DNA from: UKL13-3 sp964392775
GTDB taxonomy: Bacteria > Bacteroidota > Bacteroidia > UKL13-3
Length of the DNA stretch: 64,000 bases
Assembly (NCBI GenBank): GCA_964392775.1
Contig: CAYMRD010000001.1
Span: 158,420-222,419, forward strand
Direction: 5' to 3'
In this document: positions 1 through 9,167 of the stretch, piece by piece
Layout: each line of letters opens with the position of its first letter
How positions within the stretch are numbered: position 1 is the stretch's first letter
Translations under genes and position numbers: made by a program
Notes under the pieces: generated by a model
Database searches by the model: none
What the model was told of the DNA's origin: nothing
The model's input: only the letters and a program-made list of their open reading frames with translations

Positions 1-2
1 TA

Positions 3-3000
3 ACCAATACAGCAGCAACGGCTGCCACTGTGGTAACGGGTTTATTTAATACAGGTGGTACTGCTGTTACCATGAATCGTAATATTATTCATTCCCTGAA
101 CAATACGAGCACTGCCGGAATCATTCATGGGATTTTTATCGGTAATGGTCCCACAACTTGTTCAAACAATATGATACGTTTGGGTATTGATACCACTGGA
201 GCGGATATTACCAATAGCTTACAGATTAATGGTATTTATGAAACAACAGGAGCCAATAATATTTATTATAATTCAGTATATATAGGCGGAACCAATGTTG
301 ATGGAGCCAGTACGTATGCATTTAACAGTACAGTGGCCACAGGTGCCCGTAATTATATCAATAATATCTTTATGAATGCCCGCTCTAACGGAACCGGAAC
401 CGGAACCGGAAAGCATTATGCCGTAAAGGTTGGTGGAGCGGTAGTGAATCCTTTAGGCTTAACCATGAAAAATAATCTGTTTTATACAAATGGAATAGGA
501 GGGATGTTCGGTTCATTTAATGGCAGTGATATTGAACATTTGAGTGCATGGCAGGCTGCCGTAGGAGGTAATATTGCTTCAGGTTTTGGCGATCCTCAGT
601 TTTTAGCGCCAACCGGCAATGCCGCTACAGTTGATCTTCATATTGACCAGACAGTATCTACCCCTGTAGAAGGAATGGGTGCTGTAATTGCTGTAGTTAC
701 CACTGATTATGATATGACTGCAAGAAACTCCGGTACACCGGATATAGGAGCCGATGAAGGATCTTTTACACTGATGGATGTGTACGCACCTGTCATCACC
801 TATACCAAATTGTCAAACCATAATTCCACCACGGTTAGAACAGTTAGCAGTTTTGCAGCCATTACCGATATCAGTGGTGTAAATACAACTGCCGGAACCA
901 GGCCAAGATTGTATTTTAAAAAATCGCAGCATGCCAATACCTATGCTGACAATACCAGTTTGACTGATGGATGGAAATATGTGGAAGCAACCAACGTTTC
1001 TTCGCCATTTAGTTTTGATATTAACTATTCGTTGATTTTTGGCGGAACGGTATCTGTTTTAGATACCATACAGTATTTTATTACTGCGCAGGATAATATG
1101 GCATCCGTTGCGATTAATGCCGGATCATATACTGCCATACCCACAAGCGTTGCTTTAACAGCCGCCAGCTTTCCGATACAGGGGACGTTAAATTCGTATC
1201 TGATTTCGCCAAATGCGCCTTTGTCAGGAGTGATTCCGGTGGGTTCAGGAAACACCTACACAACACTAAATGCAATTACTGCTGATTTAGCTTTAAGGGG
1301 AATTGATGGTTCCGTTCTGATAGAATTAACAGATGCGGTATATACATCACCGGCCGAAACTTTTCCAATTGTGTTTGGGAATATAGGCGGTACAGATGCA
1401 GCTAAAACGGTTACCATCAGACCAACAATAGCGGGAACAACTATTATGGGATCAGATACGATCATTATCGACCTTAATAATGTAAATAATGTGATTATAG
1501 ATGGACGTATCGGTGGATTAGGATCAGGCAAAGATTTGATTATTGAGAATACAAATACCGGTGCTTCTTCAACTGTACGTTTTATCAATGATGCCTGTAA
1601 AAATACCATCCGGTATTGTACTGTGAAGGGTGTGGCAACAGCCGCAACTTCGGGTACTCTGTTGTTTGGCACTACTACCGGAACCGTTGGAAATGATACC
1701 AATACCATTGATAACTGTGATATTGGAGATGGGGCGAGCAGTCCGGTGCAGGGTGTTTACGCGTTGGGGGAAACAGCTAATACTATCGTGTACAACGATA
1801 ACAATATCATCAGCAACAGTAATATTTACAATTACTTTCATGCGACCAACGCATCAACCGGAATTAGAGTAAATGCAGGTAATGCGGGCTGGAAAATATC
1901 AAATAACTCTTTTTATCAAACAGCACCTGTTGTCTATACATCCAATGTAATTCATAGGGCAATTTTGATCAATTCAGTATCAGCCAATGTAGGCTATGGT
2001 AGTGGGTTTGAAGTTTCCAATAATATGATTGGCGGGAGTGGTCCGGGGCTTGACGATACATTAAGAATAACCTCAGCAGGTGCCGTGTCTTTTACGGGCA
2101 TCGAATGTTCGGTTGGAATGGATGCAGCAAACCCAACCCTGATACAAAACAATACCTTTTCCAATATCAGAATGGAGGCAGGTAATAGTTTAGGTAATAC
2201 CCTTACGGGAATTAATATTGAGAGGGGAGCAACTACTATTGACGGAAATACCATCGGTTCGGCAACAACAGTGGGTGCGATTGACTTTACCACCACTGTT
2301 TCATTAGGAGGCGTATTTGGTATTCGACTGGGTAATACCAATCCGATAGGAGCTACCACGATTAACAATAATACCATTTCGGGTATCGAATTAAAGGGGG
2401 CATCATCGTCTATAGTGGCTAATTGGACCGGAATCGCAGCTTCGGGAGGAACAACAACGAATATTACAAACAATACCATTGGTAGCGCAACCATGGCCAA
2501 TGCTATAAATGCACCTATTCCAATACTTACTACTACTTCCCAAACATTACGTGGTATTATTGTTAACGGAACTGCAACAACCTTTAATGTTACCGGTAAT
2601 GTGATCGCTAATATCAATACCAATACCGTTAGCACCGGAACAACCGGTCATACATTAATGGCTATTGTTTATTCTCCGGGGACAGCCAATGCAAACCCAA
2701 TAAATATCAGTAACAATATTATCCATGATTTGAGCAGTTCGGCACAAACCACTCAGACTACCGTATCACCGGTTTTGGGAGGAATCATCATTAGCACTGT
2801 TACTAGTGTTACTGGTGTATTAACGGTTGCCAATAACCAGGTTTACGGTTTGAAGCTTACGGGTTCTGCAACTTCGGCTGCTGTGGTTGCCCGTGGCATT
2901 TACGTGGCAGGCGGAGCAATCAATAGTGAAGTTGCCAATAACAAGGTACATAGTTTTTCAGTGAGTGCAGCCAATCCATCAGCTGTGGTTACCGCCATTC

Positions 3001-4220
3001 AAGCCGCTGGTGTGGCATCAGGAGGATCATGTTCGTATTACAATAACTTTATCCGTTTAGGTGTAGATGATCAGGGAAATGAAGATAACAACGGCTACCA
3101 GATTACTGGTATCAATGAAACGGTTACTGCGGTTGCCAACGCCAACCACAACTTCTATTACAACTCGGTGTATATTGGTGGTTTTGCAGTAAGCAGCGGA
3201 ACTTCTAAAACGTATGCCTTTAATAGTGTAAGTACGGGTACTCGTAGTTATATCAACAATTCATTCTATAATGCCCGTTCCAATGGAGCAGCCTCCGGAA
3301 CGCATTACGCGGTAAAAGTTGCCGGTACATCAGCTAATCCTTCAGGGTTAACGATGAACAATAATCTTTTGTATGCGAGTGGAGGATCTGGTGCGATGCT
3401 TGGATTTTATAATAATGTCGATATAAGCGACTTAAGTACGTGGGAGACGACTGTTGGCGGTAACGCAAATTCTATATCTACTGATCCATGGTATAAAGAT
3501 CCAATGGGAAGTGCATTACTGGTTGATCTGGCACCTCAAAATGGTTCTCCTTTGTTTAATTCCGGAGTTAATATTCCAAGTGTTACAACCGATATGTTAG
3601 GATTGCCTCGCAATCCCATAACCCCAACCATTGGAGCAGGAGAAACAACAACCCCTTTACCAGTGAAATTGCTTTCGTTTACCGGAGTAAAAGAGCAAGG
3701 TGGTGTTCGTTTGAACTGGGTTACGGCTTCCGAACTCAACAATGCTTATTTTAATGTGCAACGTTCATTGAATGGTTCTGATTTTGAAACCATCGCAACT
3801 GTAAAAGGTAATGGAACTACACAACGAATGAATAGATATTCATACGCAGATACTAAACGTGTTTCTGTTTCAAGAGTGTACTATCGTTTGGTTCAGGTTG
3901 ACTTTAACCGTAACAGCCAAACAAGTGCAGTTGTTGTTATCGACTTCAATAAAGCTGATCAGTCAACTTCATTCTCTGTAGTGCCTAATCCGTTTGAAGG
4001 CATGCCAACTCTGGTTATCAATAGTGAGTTGGCATCACAAGCTACTGTAAGAGTAGTTGATTTAACCGGCCGCATAGTAGTTGAGAAATCAATACTTTTG
4101 GAAACCGGTCAAAATCAAGTTGAGGTTGAAGAGTTGCTTGCAGGCCACAAAGGTATGTATGTTATCCAAGTGGTAACGCCATCGGGTGTGATGTCGCAAA
4201 GAGCCCTGAAATTGAACTAA
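3..4220 (+). CDS. Giant secreted beta-helix protein with T9SS sorting domain, 5' end outside window
   Basis: The frame is open from base 3, so the gene begins upstream of the window; about 1405 residues are visible. Most of it is Asn/Thr/Gly-rich with repeated 'NNTI', 'SNNMI' and 'YYNSVYIGG' phrases, typical of right-handed parallel beta-helix (PbH1-like) cell-surface proteins. A module starting 'GSGNTYTTLNAITADL' resembles the modules of the 2826-residue protein at 12.2-20.7 kb. The last roughly 80 residues ('VVPNPFEG', 'VRVVDLTGRIV', 'GMYVIQVVTPSG') form a type A T9SS C-terminal sorting domain, so the protein is presumably exported by the Por system and anchored or released at the surface. 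Its ligand is unknown; an adhesin or polysaccharide-binding role is inference. A strong hairpin terminator follows. Confidence 0.85.
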   Translation, partial: TNTAATAATVVTGLFNTGGTAVTMNRNIIHSLNNTSTAGIIHGIFIGNGPTTCSNNMIRLGIDTTGADITNSLQINGIYETTGANNIYYNSVYIGGTNVDGASTYAFNSTVATGARNYINNIFMNARSNGTGTGTGKHYAVKVGGAVVNPLGLTMKNNLFYTNGIGGMFGSFNGSDIEHLSAWQAAVGGNIASGFGDPQFLAPTGNAATVDLHIDQTVSTPVEGMGAVIAVVTTDYDMTARNSGTPDIGADEGSFTLMDVYAPVITYTKLSNHNSTTVRTVSSFAAITDISGVNTTAGTRPRLYFKKSQHANTYADNTSLTDGWKYVEATNVSSPFSFDINYSLIFGGTVSVLDTIQYFITAQDNMASVAINAGSYTAIPTSVALTAASFPIQGTLNSYLISPNAPLSGVIPVGSGNTYTTLNAITADLALRGIDGSVLIELTDAVYTSPAETFPIVFGNIGGTDAAKTVTIRPTIAGTTIMGSDTIIIDLNNVNNVIIDGRIGGLGSGKDLIIENTNTGASSTVRFINDACKNTIRYCTVKGVATAATSGTLLFGTTTGTVGNDTNTIDNCDIGDGASSPVQGVYALGETANTIVYNDNNIISNSNIYNYFHATNASTGIRVNAGNAGWKISNNSFYQTAPVVYTSNVIHRAILINSVSANVGYGSGFEVSNNMIGGSGPGLDDTLRITSAGAVSFTGIECSVGMDAANPTLIQNNTFSNIRMEAGNSLGNTLTGINIERGATTIDGNTIGSATTVGAIDFTTTVSLGGVFGIRLGNTNPIGATTINNNTISGIELKGASSSIVANWTGIAASGGTTTNITNNTIGSATMANAINAPIPILTTTSQTLRGIIVNGTATTFNVTGNVIANINTNTVSTGTTGHTLMAIVYSPGTANANPINISNNIIHDLSSSAQTTQTTVSPVLGGIIISTVTSVTGVLTVANNQVYGLKLTGSATSAAVVARGIYVAGGAINSEVANNKVHSFSVSAANPSAVVTAIQAAGVASGGSCSYYNNFIRLGVDDQGNEDNNGYQITGINETVTAVANANHNFYYNSVYIGGFAVSSGTSKTYAFNSVSTGTRSYINNSFYNARSNGAASGTHYAVKVAGTSANPSGLTMNNNLLYASGGSGAMLGFYNNVDISDLSTWETTVGGNANSISTDPWYKDPMGSALLVDLAPQNGSPLFNSGVNIPSVTTDMLGLPRNPITPTIGAGETTTPLPVKLLSFTGVKEQGGVRLNWVTASELNNAYFNVQRSLNGSDFETIATVKGNGTTQRMNRYSYADTKRVSVSRVYYRLVQVDFNRNSQTSAVVVIDFNKADQSTSFSVVPNPFEGMPTLVINSELASQATVRVVDLTGRIVVEKSILLETGQNQVEVEELLAGHKGMYVIQVVTPSGVMSQRALKLN

Positions 4221-4247
4221 TAACAATAAGTTATAAACGTAAAAAAA

Positions 4248-4280
4248 GCCGCTATGCCTAAGGGCATAGCGGCTTTTTTT
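4248..4280. terminator. Bidirectional Rho-independent terminator
   Basis: An 11-bp perfect stem (4248-4258 with 4263-4273, loop TAAG) is flanked by seven A on the left and seven T on the right. It ends the T9SS gene and also blocks read-through from the tracrRNA side. Confidence 0.9.
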
Positions 4281-4390
4281 ACGTTTATTTATTCGATAGC
4301 TTTTTTGTAGAAAAATGTTAGTTTCGAGTTAGCCAAATTGACAAACAGCTAACCTATCTTTATGTACTGCTCAAATCAGAAAGTTTATTG

Positions 4391-4470
4391 CAAAAAAAAT
4401 GCCCCCGTTAAAGTCGAGGGCAACTTAATGTTTTCACAACGGAATAATCCTTATTGTGATTTGCTTCAGG
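4391..4470 (-). ncRNA. tracrRNA of the type II-C CRISPR system
   Basis: Read on the minus strand, the unit starts with an anti-repeat (4454-4470, CCTGAAGCAAATCACAA). This pairs with the 5' end of the array repeat (TTGTGATTTGCTTTC) apart from a small bulge. It is followed by the segment AAGGATTATTCCGTTGTG, which is familiar from Bacteroidetes Cas9 tracrRNAs, and by a terminator hairpin (4401-4421, seven-pair stem) with eight U (4392-4399). The expected length is about 80 nt. A consensus promoter lies immediately upstream. It is divergent from cas9, which starts about 100 bp away. The RNA should pair with crRNA repeats, recruit RNase III and load Cas9. Exact ends are inferred from the promoter and terminator. 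Confidence 0.92.
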
Positions 4471-4474
4471 ATAA

Positions 4475-4504
4475 CAAATCTAAATTAACTTTTCTATTTG
4501 CCAA
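4475..4504 (-). promoter_or_regulatory. Promoter of the tracrRNA
   Basis: On the minus strand, TTG (4504-4502), a 19-nt spacer and TAGATTTG (4482-4475) match the Bacteroidetes primary sigma consensus TTG-N19-TAnnTTTG exactly. The predicted start is about 5-7 nt downstream, at the first bases of the anti-repeat. Confidence 0.85.
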
Positions 4505-4516
4505 AAATATTTTCAG

Positions 4517-4535
4517 CCCGCAGATACAATGCGGG
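4517..4535. other. Small stem-loop between the tracrRNA promoter and cas9
   Basis: CCCGCA (4517-4522) pairs with TGCGGG (4530-4535) around a 7-nt loop. It lies in the cas9 promoter or 5' leader region and could influence cas9 expression; no function can be assigned from sequence. Confidence 0.4.
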
Positions 4536-4574
4536 TTGCTGTTTAACCTTTGATTACGATAAATCATATTAGCT

Positions 4575-7500
4575 ATGACAACAAAAACGATTTTAGGATT
4601 GGATTTAGGAACCACATCAATTGGATGGGCATTTGTGAAAGAATCAGAAGTTGATGGAATTCCTTCCTCAATAGAAAAGATAGGAGTGAGGGTAAATCCA
4701 CTTACTGTTGATGAGCAGTCTGATTTTGAAAAAGGGAAGCCTGTTTCTGTGAATGCATCTAGAACTCTGAAACGAGGAGCAAGGCGCAATTTACAACGCT
4801 ATAGGCAAAGAAGAGATAATTTAATAGATGCTTTGGTTAAAGCGGATTTAGTTACTTCTCAAACTGTTTTAGCAGAGAATGATAAGGAGTCCACTCATAA
4901 CACTTATTTGCAAAGGTCAAAGGCGGCCATTGAAAAAATAGAAAAAGAAGCTTTAGCACGGGTATTGTTAATGATTAACAAAAAGCGTGGTTATAAGAGT
5001 AGCAGAAAGGCTAAAAATGAGGATGAAGGACAAGCTATTGATGGAATGGTAATAGCAAAAAGATTGTATGATGAAAATATTACTCCGGGTCAGTTGGCAT
5101 ATAAATTATTGAAAGAAGGTAAAAAATATCTACCAGATTTTTATCGCTCCGATTTGGTTGTTGAGTTCAATAAAGTGTGGGAATTTCAGAAGAAATTTCA
5201 TTCTGAAATATTAACAGATGAGTTAAAAAAGGAGCTTGAAGGGAAAGGACAAAGAGCAACATCTGCTATTTTTTGGAGCAAATGCAAGTTTAATATTGCT
5301 GAAAATAAGCAAAAAAACAGAAGTGATAAAAAGCTAAAAGCATACGAATGGAGGAGTAATGCCATTTCCGTGAAATTAGAAAAGGAAGAGATTGCTTATG
5401 TACTTACAGAGATTAACAATGACCTCAATAAATCGAGTGGTTATTTAGGTGCAATTAGCGACCGCAGTAAAGAATTATACTTTAATAAATTAACTGTAGG
5501 GCAGTATTTATATAGACAACTAGCAGCTAATCCACATACTCGTTTAAAGAATCAGGTGTTTTACCGCCAAGATTATATGGATGAATTTGAGATTATTTGG
5601 GAAACACAATCTAGATTTTATTCTGAACTAACTCCAGAGCTTAAAACTGAAATTAGGGATATTATCATTTTTTATCAGCGTAAGCTTAAATCCCAGAAAG
5701 GACTTATTGGTTTTTGTGAGTTTGAAAGCAAGGAAATTGAGATAGAAAGGGATGGTAAGTTGGTGAAAAAAAATGTTGGGTTGAAAGTTGCTCCTAAATC
5801 TTCTCCGTTGTTTCAGGAAGTGAAGATTTGGCAAATACTAAACAATATTGAGTTTAGGAATAAAGAGACCAAAGAAAGATTGTTGCCTGATTTGGATACA
5901 AAGAATAAACTTTTTGAAGAGCTAAATATTAAAGGGAATCTATCTGCAAACAAGGCTATAGAAATATTGGGACATAAGCCTAAATATTGGGAATTAAACT
6001 ATAAAGAACTTGAAGGGAACAGGACCAGTCAAGCTTTTTATGAAGCATATCTGCAAATATTGGAGTTGGAAGGGTATGATGAAGATTTGTTTAAACTGGC
6101 AGGAAAGGACGAGATTAAGTTAGTAGATATTGATACCTCTGCTCTTGAAATTAAAACAATGGTTAAAACAATATTTGAAACGTTGGGTATTGATACAACC
6201 ATTTTGGATTTTAATGCAGAATTAGAAGGAAAAGATTTTGAACGTCAAGGTTCATTTCAGTTATGGCATTTGTTGCATTCATACGAAGGAGATAATTCTA
6301 ATAGTGGAAACGATGAACTATACAGGCTACTAAATAAAAAATTCGGCTTCAAAAAAGGTCATGCGCAAATATTAGCCAATGTATCACTGTCGGATGATTA
6401 TGGAAGCTTGAGTGCAAAGGCCATGCGGAAGATTTATCCTTATTTGAAAGAGAATGACTATAGTGAATCTTGTGCTTTAGCTGGTTACAATCATTCGTCA
6501 TCCATTACCAAAGAAGAGAATGAAAAGCGGCCATTAAAAGATAAGCTGGAATTGTTAAAGAAAAACAGTTTACGTAGTCCAGTTGTCGAAAAAATATTGA
6601 ACCAAATGGTCAATGTGGTCAATGCAATTATCGAAGACACTTTTTTAGGTAAGCCTGACGAAATAAGAATTGAATTAGCCCGAGAATTAAAGAAGAATGC
6701 AAAAGAAAGGGCTGAAATGACCTTAAATATTAATAGTGCAAAGATTGAGCATGACAAAATCAGGAAGCTTTTAAGTGGGGAGTTTGGAATAAAAAATCCA
6801 ACACGTAATGATATTATCCGTTACAAGTTATATGAAGAACTCAAAGGTAATGGATATAAAGATTTGTATAGTATGACCTACATTCCTCAGGAAAAGTTGT
6901 TTTCAAAGGAGTTTGATATAGAACATATTATCCCTCAAGCTAAATTGTTTGATGATAGTTTTTCAAATAAAACACTTGTGCCCCGACAAGTAAATCTAGA
7001 TAAAGGGAATCAAACTGCTTACGATTTTATTGCAGCCAAGTATGGCGATACAGCACTCGAAGAATATGTAGCGAGAGTAGAAGCAATGTTTAAATTAAAA
7101 GAAGGAGCAATTGGGAAAGCTAAGTATCAAAAACTTTTAAAGCAAAACAAAGATATTGGCGATGGCTTTATTGAACGTGATTTACGTGAGACTCAATATA
7201 TTGCTAAGAAGGCAAAACAAATACTTGGAGAGATATGCCGGAGCGTGGTAAGTACATCAGGAAGTGTAACTGATAGATTACGTGAAGATTGGGGTTTAGT
7301 AAATGTGATGCAGGAACTGAATTTTGAAAAATACAAGATACTTGGACTTACTGAATTGGTTGAGAAAAAGGATGGTTCATTTAAGGAAAGGATAAAGGAT
7401 TGGAGTAAACGAAACGATCATCGCCATCATGCTATGGATGCATTAACAATTGCCTTTACTAAACATAACCATATTCAATATCTTAATCATCTAAATGCTC

Positions 7501-8789
7501 GGAAAGATGAGGCAAATAAATTACATAGCCATATTGTTCGTATTGAAAACAAGGAAATTGAATTGGTTATTGAAGATAATGGTAATAAGAAAAGAAAGTT
7601 TAAACAACCCATGCCCAACTTTAGAAATGAGGCAAAAAAACATCTTGAAGATGTGCTTATTTCTTTTAAAGCCAAAAACAAGGTAGCAACCCAAAACAAA
7701 AATAAGTATAAGACAAAAGATGGGGAGAAGGTGAAGGTTGAGCTTACGCCTCGTGGACAGTTGCATAAAGAAACTGTTTATGGGAAGCTTAGACAGTATG
7801 AAACAAAGGAAGAGAAGGTAGGGGCAAAGTTTGATGAACAAACGATACAGTTGGTTGCTAATAAGAAATATAGAGAGGCATTGATGCAGCGCTTGTTAGC
7901 GTTTGATAGTGATGCTAAAAAAGCATTCACAGGAAAAAATAGTTTGGATAAAGCTCCCATTTATATTGATGAACAAAAGTCGGAAGTCGTCCCAGAGAAA
8001 GTTAAGTTGGTTTGGCTGGCAGATGATTTTACGATTAGAAAAGATGTAAATCCTGATTTGAAAATAGAAAAAGTAATTGACGCAGGGGTAAGGGAAATCT
8101 TGCAAAAACGTTTAGAAGAACATAAGGGAAATGCGAAGAGTGCATTTAGTGATTTAGATAAAAATCCAATTTGGTTGAATAAAGAAAAAGGAATTGTAAT
8201 AAAGCGAGTAAAAATCAGCGGAGTGAAAAATGCAGAAGCGTTACACATTAAAAAAGACCATTTAGGGAAAGATATACTAGATAGCTATGGGAAGCCAATA
8301 GCCGCTGATTTTGTGAGCACGGGTAATAATCATCACGTAGCTATTTATAAAGATGGTGAGGGTAATTTGCAGGAAAAAATCGTATCGCTTTATGAGGCGG
8401 TTGAGAGGGTGAACCAAGGATTATCGGTGATTGATAAATTGTATAATGTTTCATTGGGTTGGGAGTTTTTATTTACAATGAAACAAAACGAGTATTTTGT
8501 TTTTCCTTCTGTCGATTTTAACCCATTGGAAATTGATCTGCTCGATTCTAAAAACAATAATTTGATTAGTCCACATTTGTTTAGGGTGCAAACAATATCT
8601 GTTGTTCAATATGGAAATAGCACGATTAGGGATTTCAAATTTAGGCATCATCAGGAAACTTCTGTTGATGATAAAAAGGAATTACAAGGAATTTCTTATC
8701 AGCAAATAAAGAGTCTTGCGCCTTTGTCTAAAATTGTAAAAGTACGGATTAATCATATTGGCCAGATTGTTAAAGTAGGTGAATATTAA
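4575..8789 (+). CDS. cas9: CRISPR-associated endonuclease Cas9, type II-C
   Basis: RNA-guided double-strand DNA nuclease, 1404 residues, the usual size for Bacteroidetes II-C Cas9. RuvC-I is at the N terminus (LGLDLGTTSIGW, Asp10). It is followed by an Arg-rich bridge helix (residues about 57-83, 'RGARRNLQRYRQRRD'). RuvC-II is EIRIELARE with Glu700. The HNH domain has DIEHIIPQ (Asp781, His784) and Asn807. RuvC-III is NDHRHHAMDAL (His952, Asp955). All catalytic residues appear intact. The rest should be recognition lobe and PAM-interacting domain. The tracrRNA is divergent and upstream. cas1 and cas2 are not next to it but about 35 kb away, and only a decayed repeat-spacer relic follows the stop codon. 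There is no frameshift, so the effector is probably functional. Confidence 0.97.
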   Translation: MTTKTILGLDLGTTSIGWAFVKESEVDGIPSSIEKIGVRVNPLTVDEQSDFEKGKPVSVNASRTLKRGARRNLQRYRQRRDNLIDALVKADLVTSQTVLAENDKESTHNTYLQRSKAAIEKIEKEALARVLLMINKKRGYKSSRKAKNEDEGQAIDGMVIAKRLYDENITPGQLAYKLLKEGKKYLPDFYRSDLVVEFNKVWEFQKKFHSEILTDELKKELEGKGQRATSAIFWSKCKFNIAENKQKNRSDKKLKAYEWRSNAISVKLEKEEIAYVLTEINNDLNKSSGYLGAISDRSKELYFNKLTVGQYLYRQLAANPHTRLKNQVFYRQDYMDEFEIIWETQSRFYSELTPELKTEIRDIIIFYQRKLKSQKGLIGFCEFESKEIEIERDGKLVKKNVGLKVAPKSSPLFQEVKIWQILNNIEFRNKETKERLLPDLDTKNKLFEELNIKGNLSANKAIEILGHKPKYWELNYKELEGNRTSQAFYEAYLQILELEGYDEDLFKLAGKDEIKLVDIDTSALEIKTMVKTIFETLGIDTTILDFNAELEGKDFERQGSFQLWHLLHSYEGDNSNSGNDELYRLLNKKFGFKKGHAQILANVSLSDDYGSLSAKAMRKIYPYLKENDYSESCALAGYNHSSSITKEENEKRPLKDKLELLKKNSLRSPVVEKILNQMVNVVNAIIEDTFLGKPDEIRIELARELKKNAKERAEMTLNINSAKIEHDKIRKLLSGEFGIKNPTRNDIIRYKLYEELKGNGYKDLYSMTYIPQEKLFSKEFDIEHIIPQAKLFDDSFSNKTLVPRQVNLDKGNQTAYDFIAAKYGDTALEEYVARVEAMFKLKEGAIGKAKYQKLLKQNKDIGDGFIERDLRETQYIAKKAKQILGEICRSVVSTSGSVTDRLREDWGLVNVMQELNFEKYKILGLTELVEKKDGSFKERIKDWSKRNDHRHHAMDALTIAFTKHNHIQYLNHLNARKDEANKLHSHIVRIENKEIELVIEDNGNKKRKFKQPMPNFRNEAKKHLEDVLISFKAKNKVATQNKNKYKTKDGEKVKVELTPRGQLHKETVYGKLRQYETKEEKVGAKFDEQTIQLVANKKYREALMQRLLAFDSDAKKAFTGKNSLDKAPIYIDEQKSEVVPEKVKLVWLADDFTIRKDVNPDLKIEKVIDAGVREILQKRLEEHKGNAKSAFSDLDKNPIWLNKEKGIVIKRVKISGVKNAEALHIKKDHLGKDILDSYGKPIAADFVSTGNNHHVAIYKDGEGNLQEKIVSLYEAVERVNQGLSVIDKLYNVSLGWEFLFTMKQNEYFVFPSVDFNPLEIDLLDSKNNNLISPHLFRVQTISVVQYGNSTIRDFKFRHHQETSVDDKKELQGISYQQIKSLAPLSKIVKVRINHIGQIVKVGEY

Positions 8790-8818
8790 GTGTATGCAAA
8801 TATGTAGGGTTTGGTTTT

Positions 8819-8895
8819 GCGATTTTTGATACACACTATTACGGAGGTAGGCAGAAGCTGGCATCCACGTTGTGATTTGCTTTCGGATTTTTTAA
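8819..8895 (+). CRISPR. Decayed repeat-spacer-repeat relic behind cas9
   Basis: Bases 8819-8837 match the last 19 nt of the array repeat with one change (GCGATTTTTGATACACACT). A 31-nt spacer-sized stretch (8838-8868) follows. Bases 8869-8895 then match the first 27 nt of the repeat with one change before it diverges into TTGATATC. Orientation is the same as the main array. This looks like the last remains of an array that once sat directly downstream of cas9. Confidence 0.8.
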
Positions 8896-8981
8896 TTGAT
8901 ATCTCCCTGTATTAACGCTGTCTACACCCTCATCAACTCGTCCTTTAAAGCGGGCCATTTAGGAAAGGTTTCGAGCAGTCG

Positions 8982-9000
8982 TTTTTTTTTCTGATACACT
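8982..9000 (+). repeat. Possible 3' end of a degenerate repeat element
   Basis: A T-run followed by CTGATACACT resembles the repeat 3' end (TTTGATACACACT). Together with the 5' half at 8869 it could form one long-form element of about 130 nt with a divergent middle. The match is short and weak. Confidence 0.35.
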
Positions 9001-9097
9001 TCCGTTTCGAATTCGTATTTCTAAGTCTGCGCAGAAGGTTTATAACTTCCCTGTAATGGCTGAGTCCGGCTCTTTAAGACAGTCATCAGGTAAAAAT

Positions 9098-9139
9098 CAC
9101 ACATTTTGTGTCACACATTTTGTGTCATATATTTTGTGT
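9098..9139. repeat. Three tandem 14-bp dyad repeats upstream of the ATPase gene
   Basis: CACACATTTTGTGT occurs twice (9098-9111, 9112-9125) and once as CATATATTTTGTGT (9126-9139). Each contains the dyad ACACA-TTT-TGTGT. The array sits 29 bp before the preferred ATG at 9168, where a repressor operator would be expected. The binding protein is unknown. Confidence 0.6.
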
Positions 9140-9167
9140 GATTATTATATTGTCGTATCATTGTGGT

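Noticed and set aside
4362..4553. Plus-strand ORF of 63 codons upstream of cas9
   Set aside because: It reads antisense through the tracrRNA and its promoter; no family character and no ribosome binding site.
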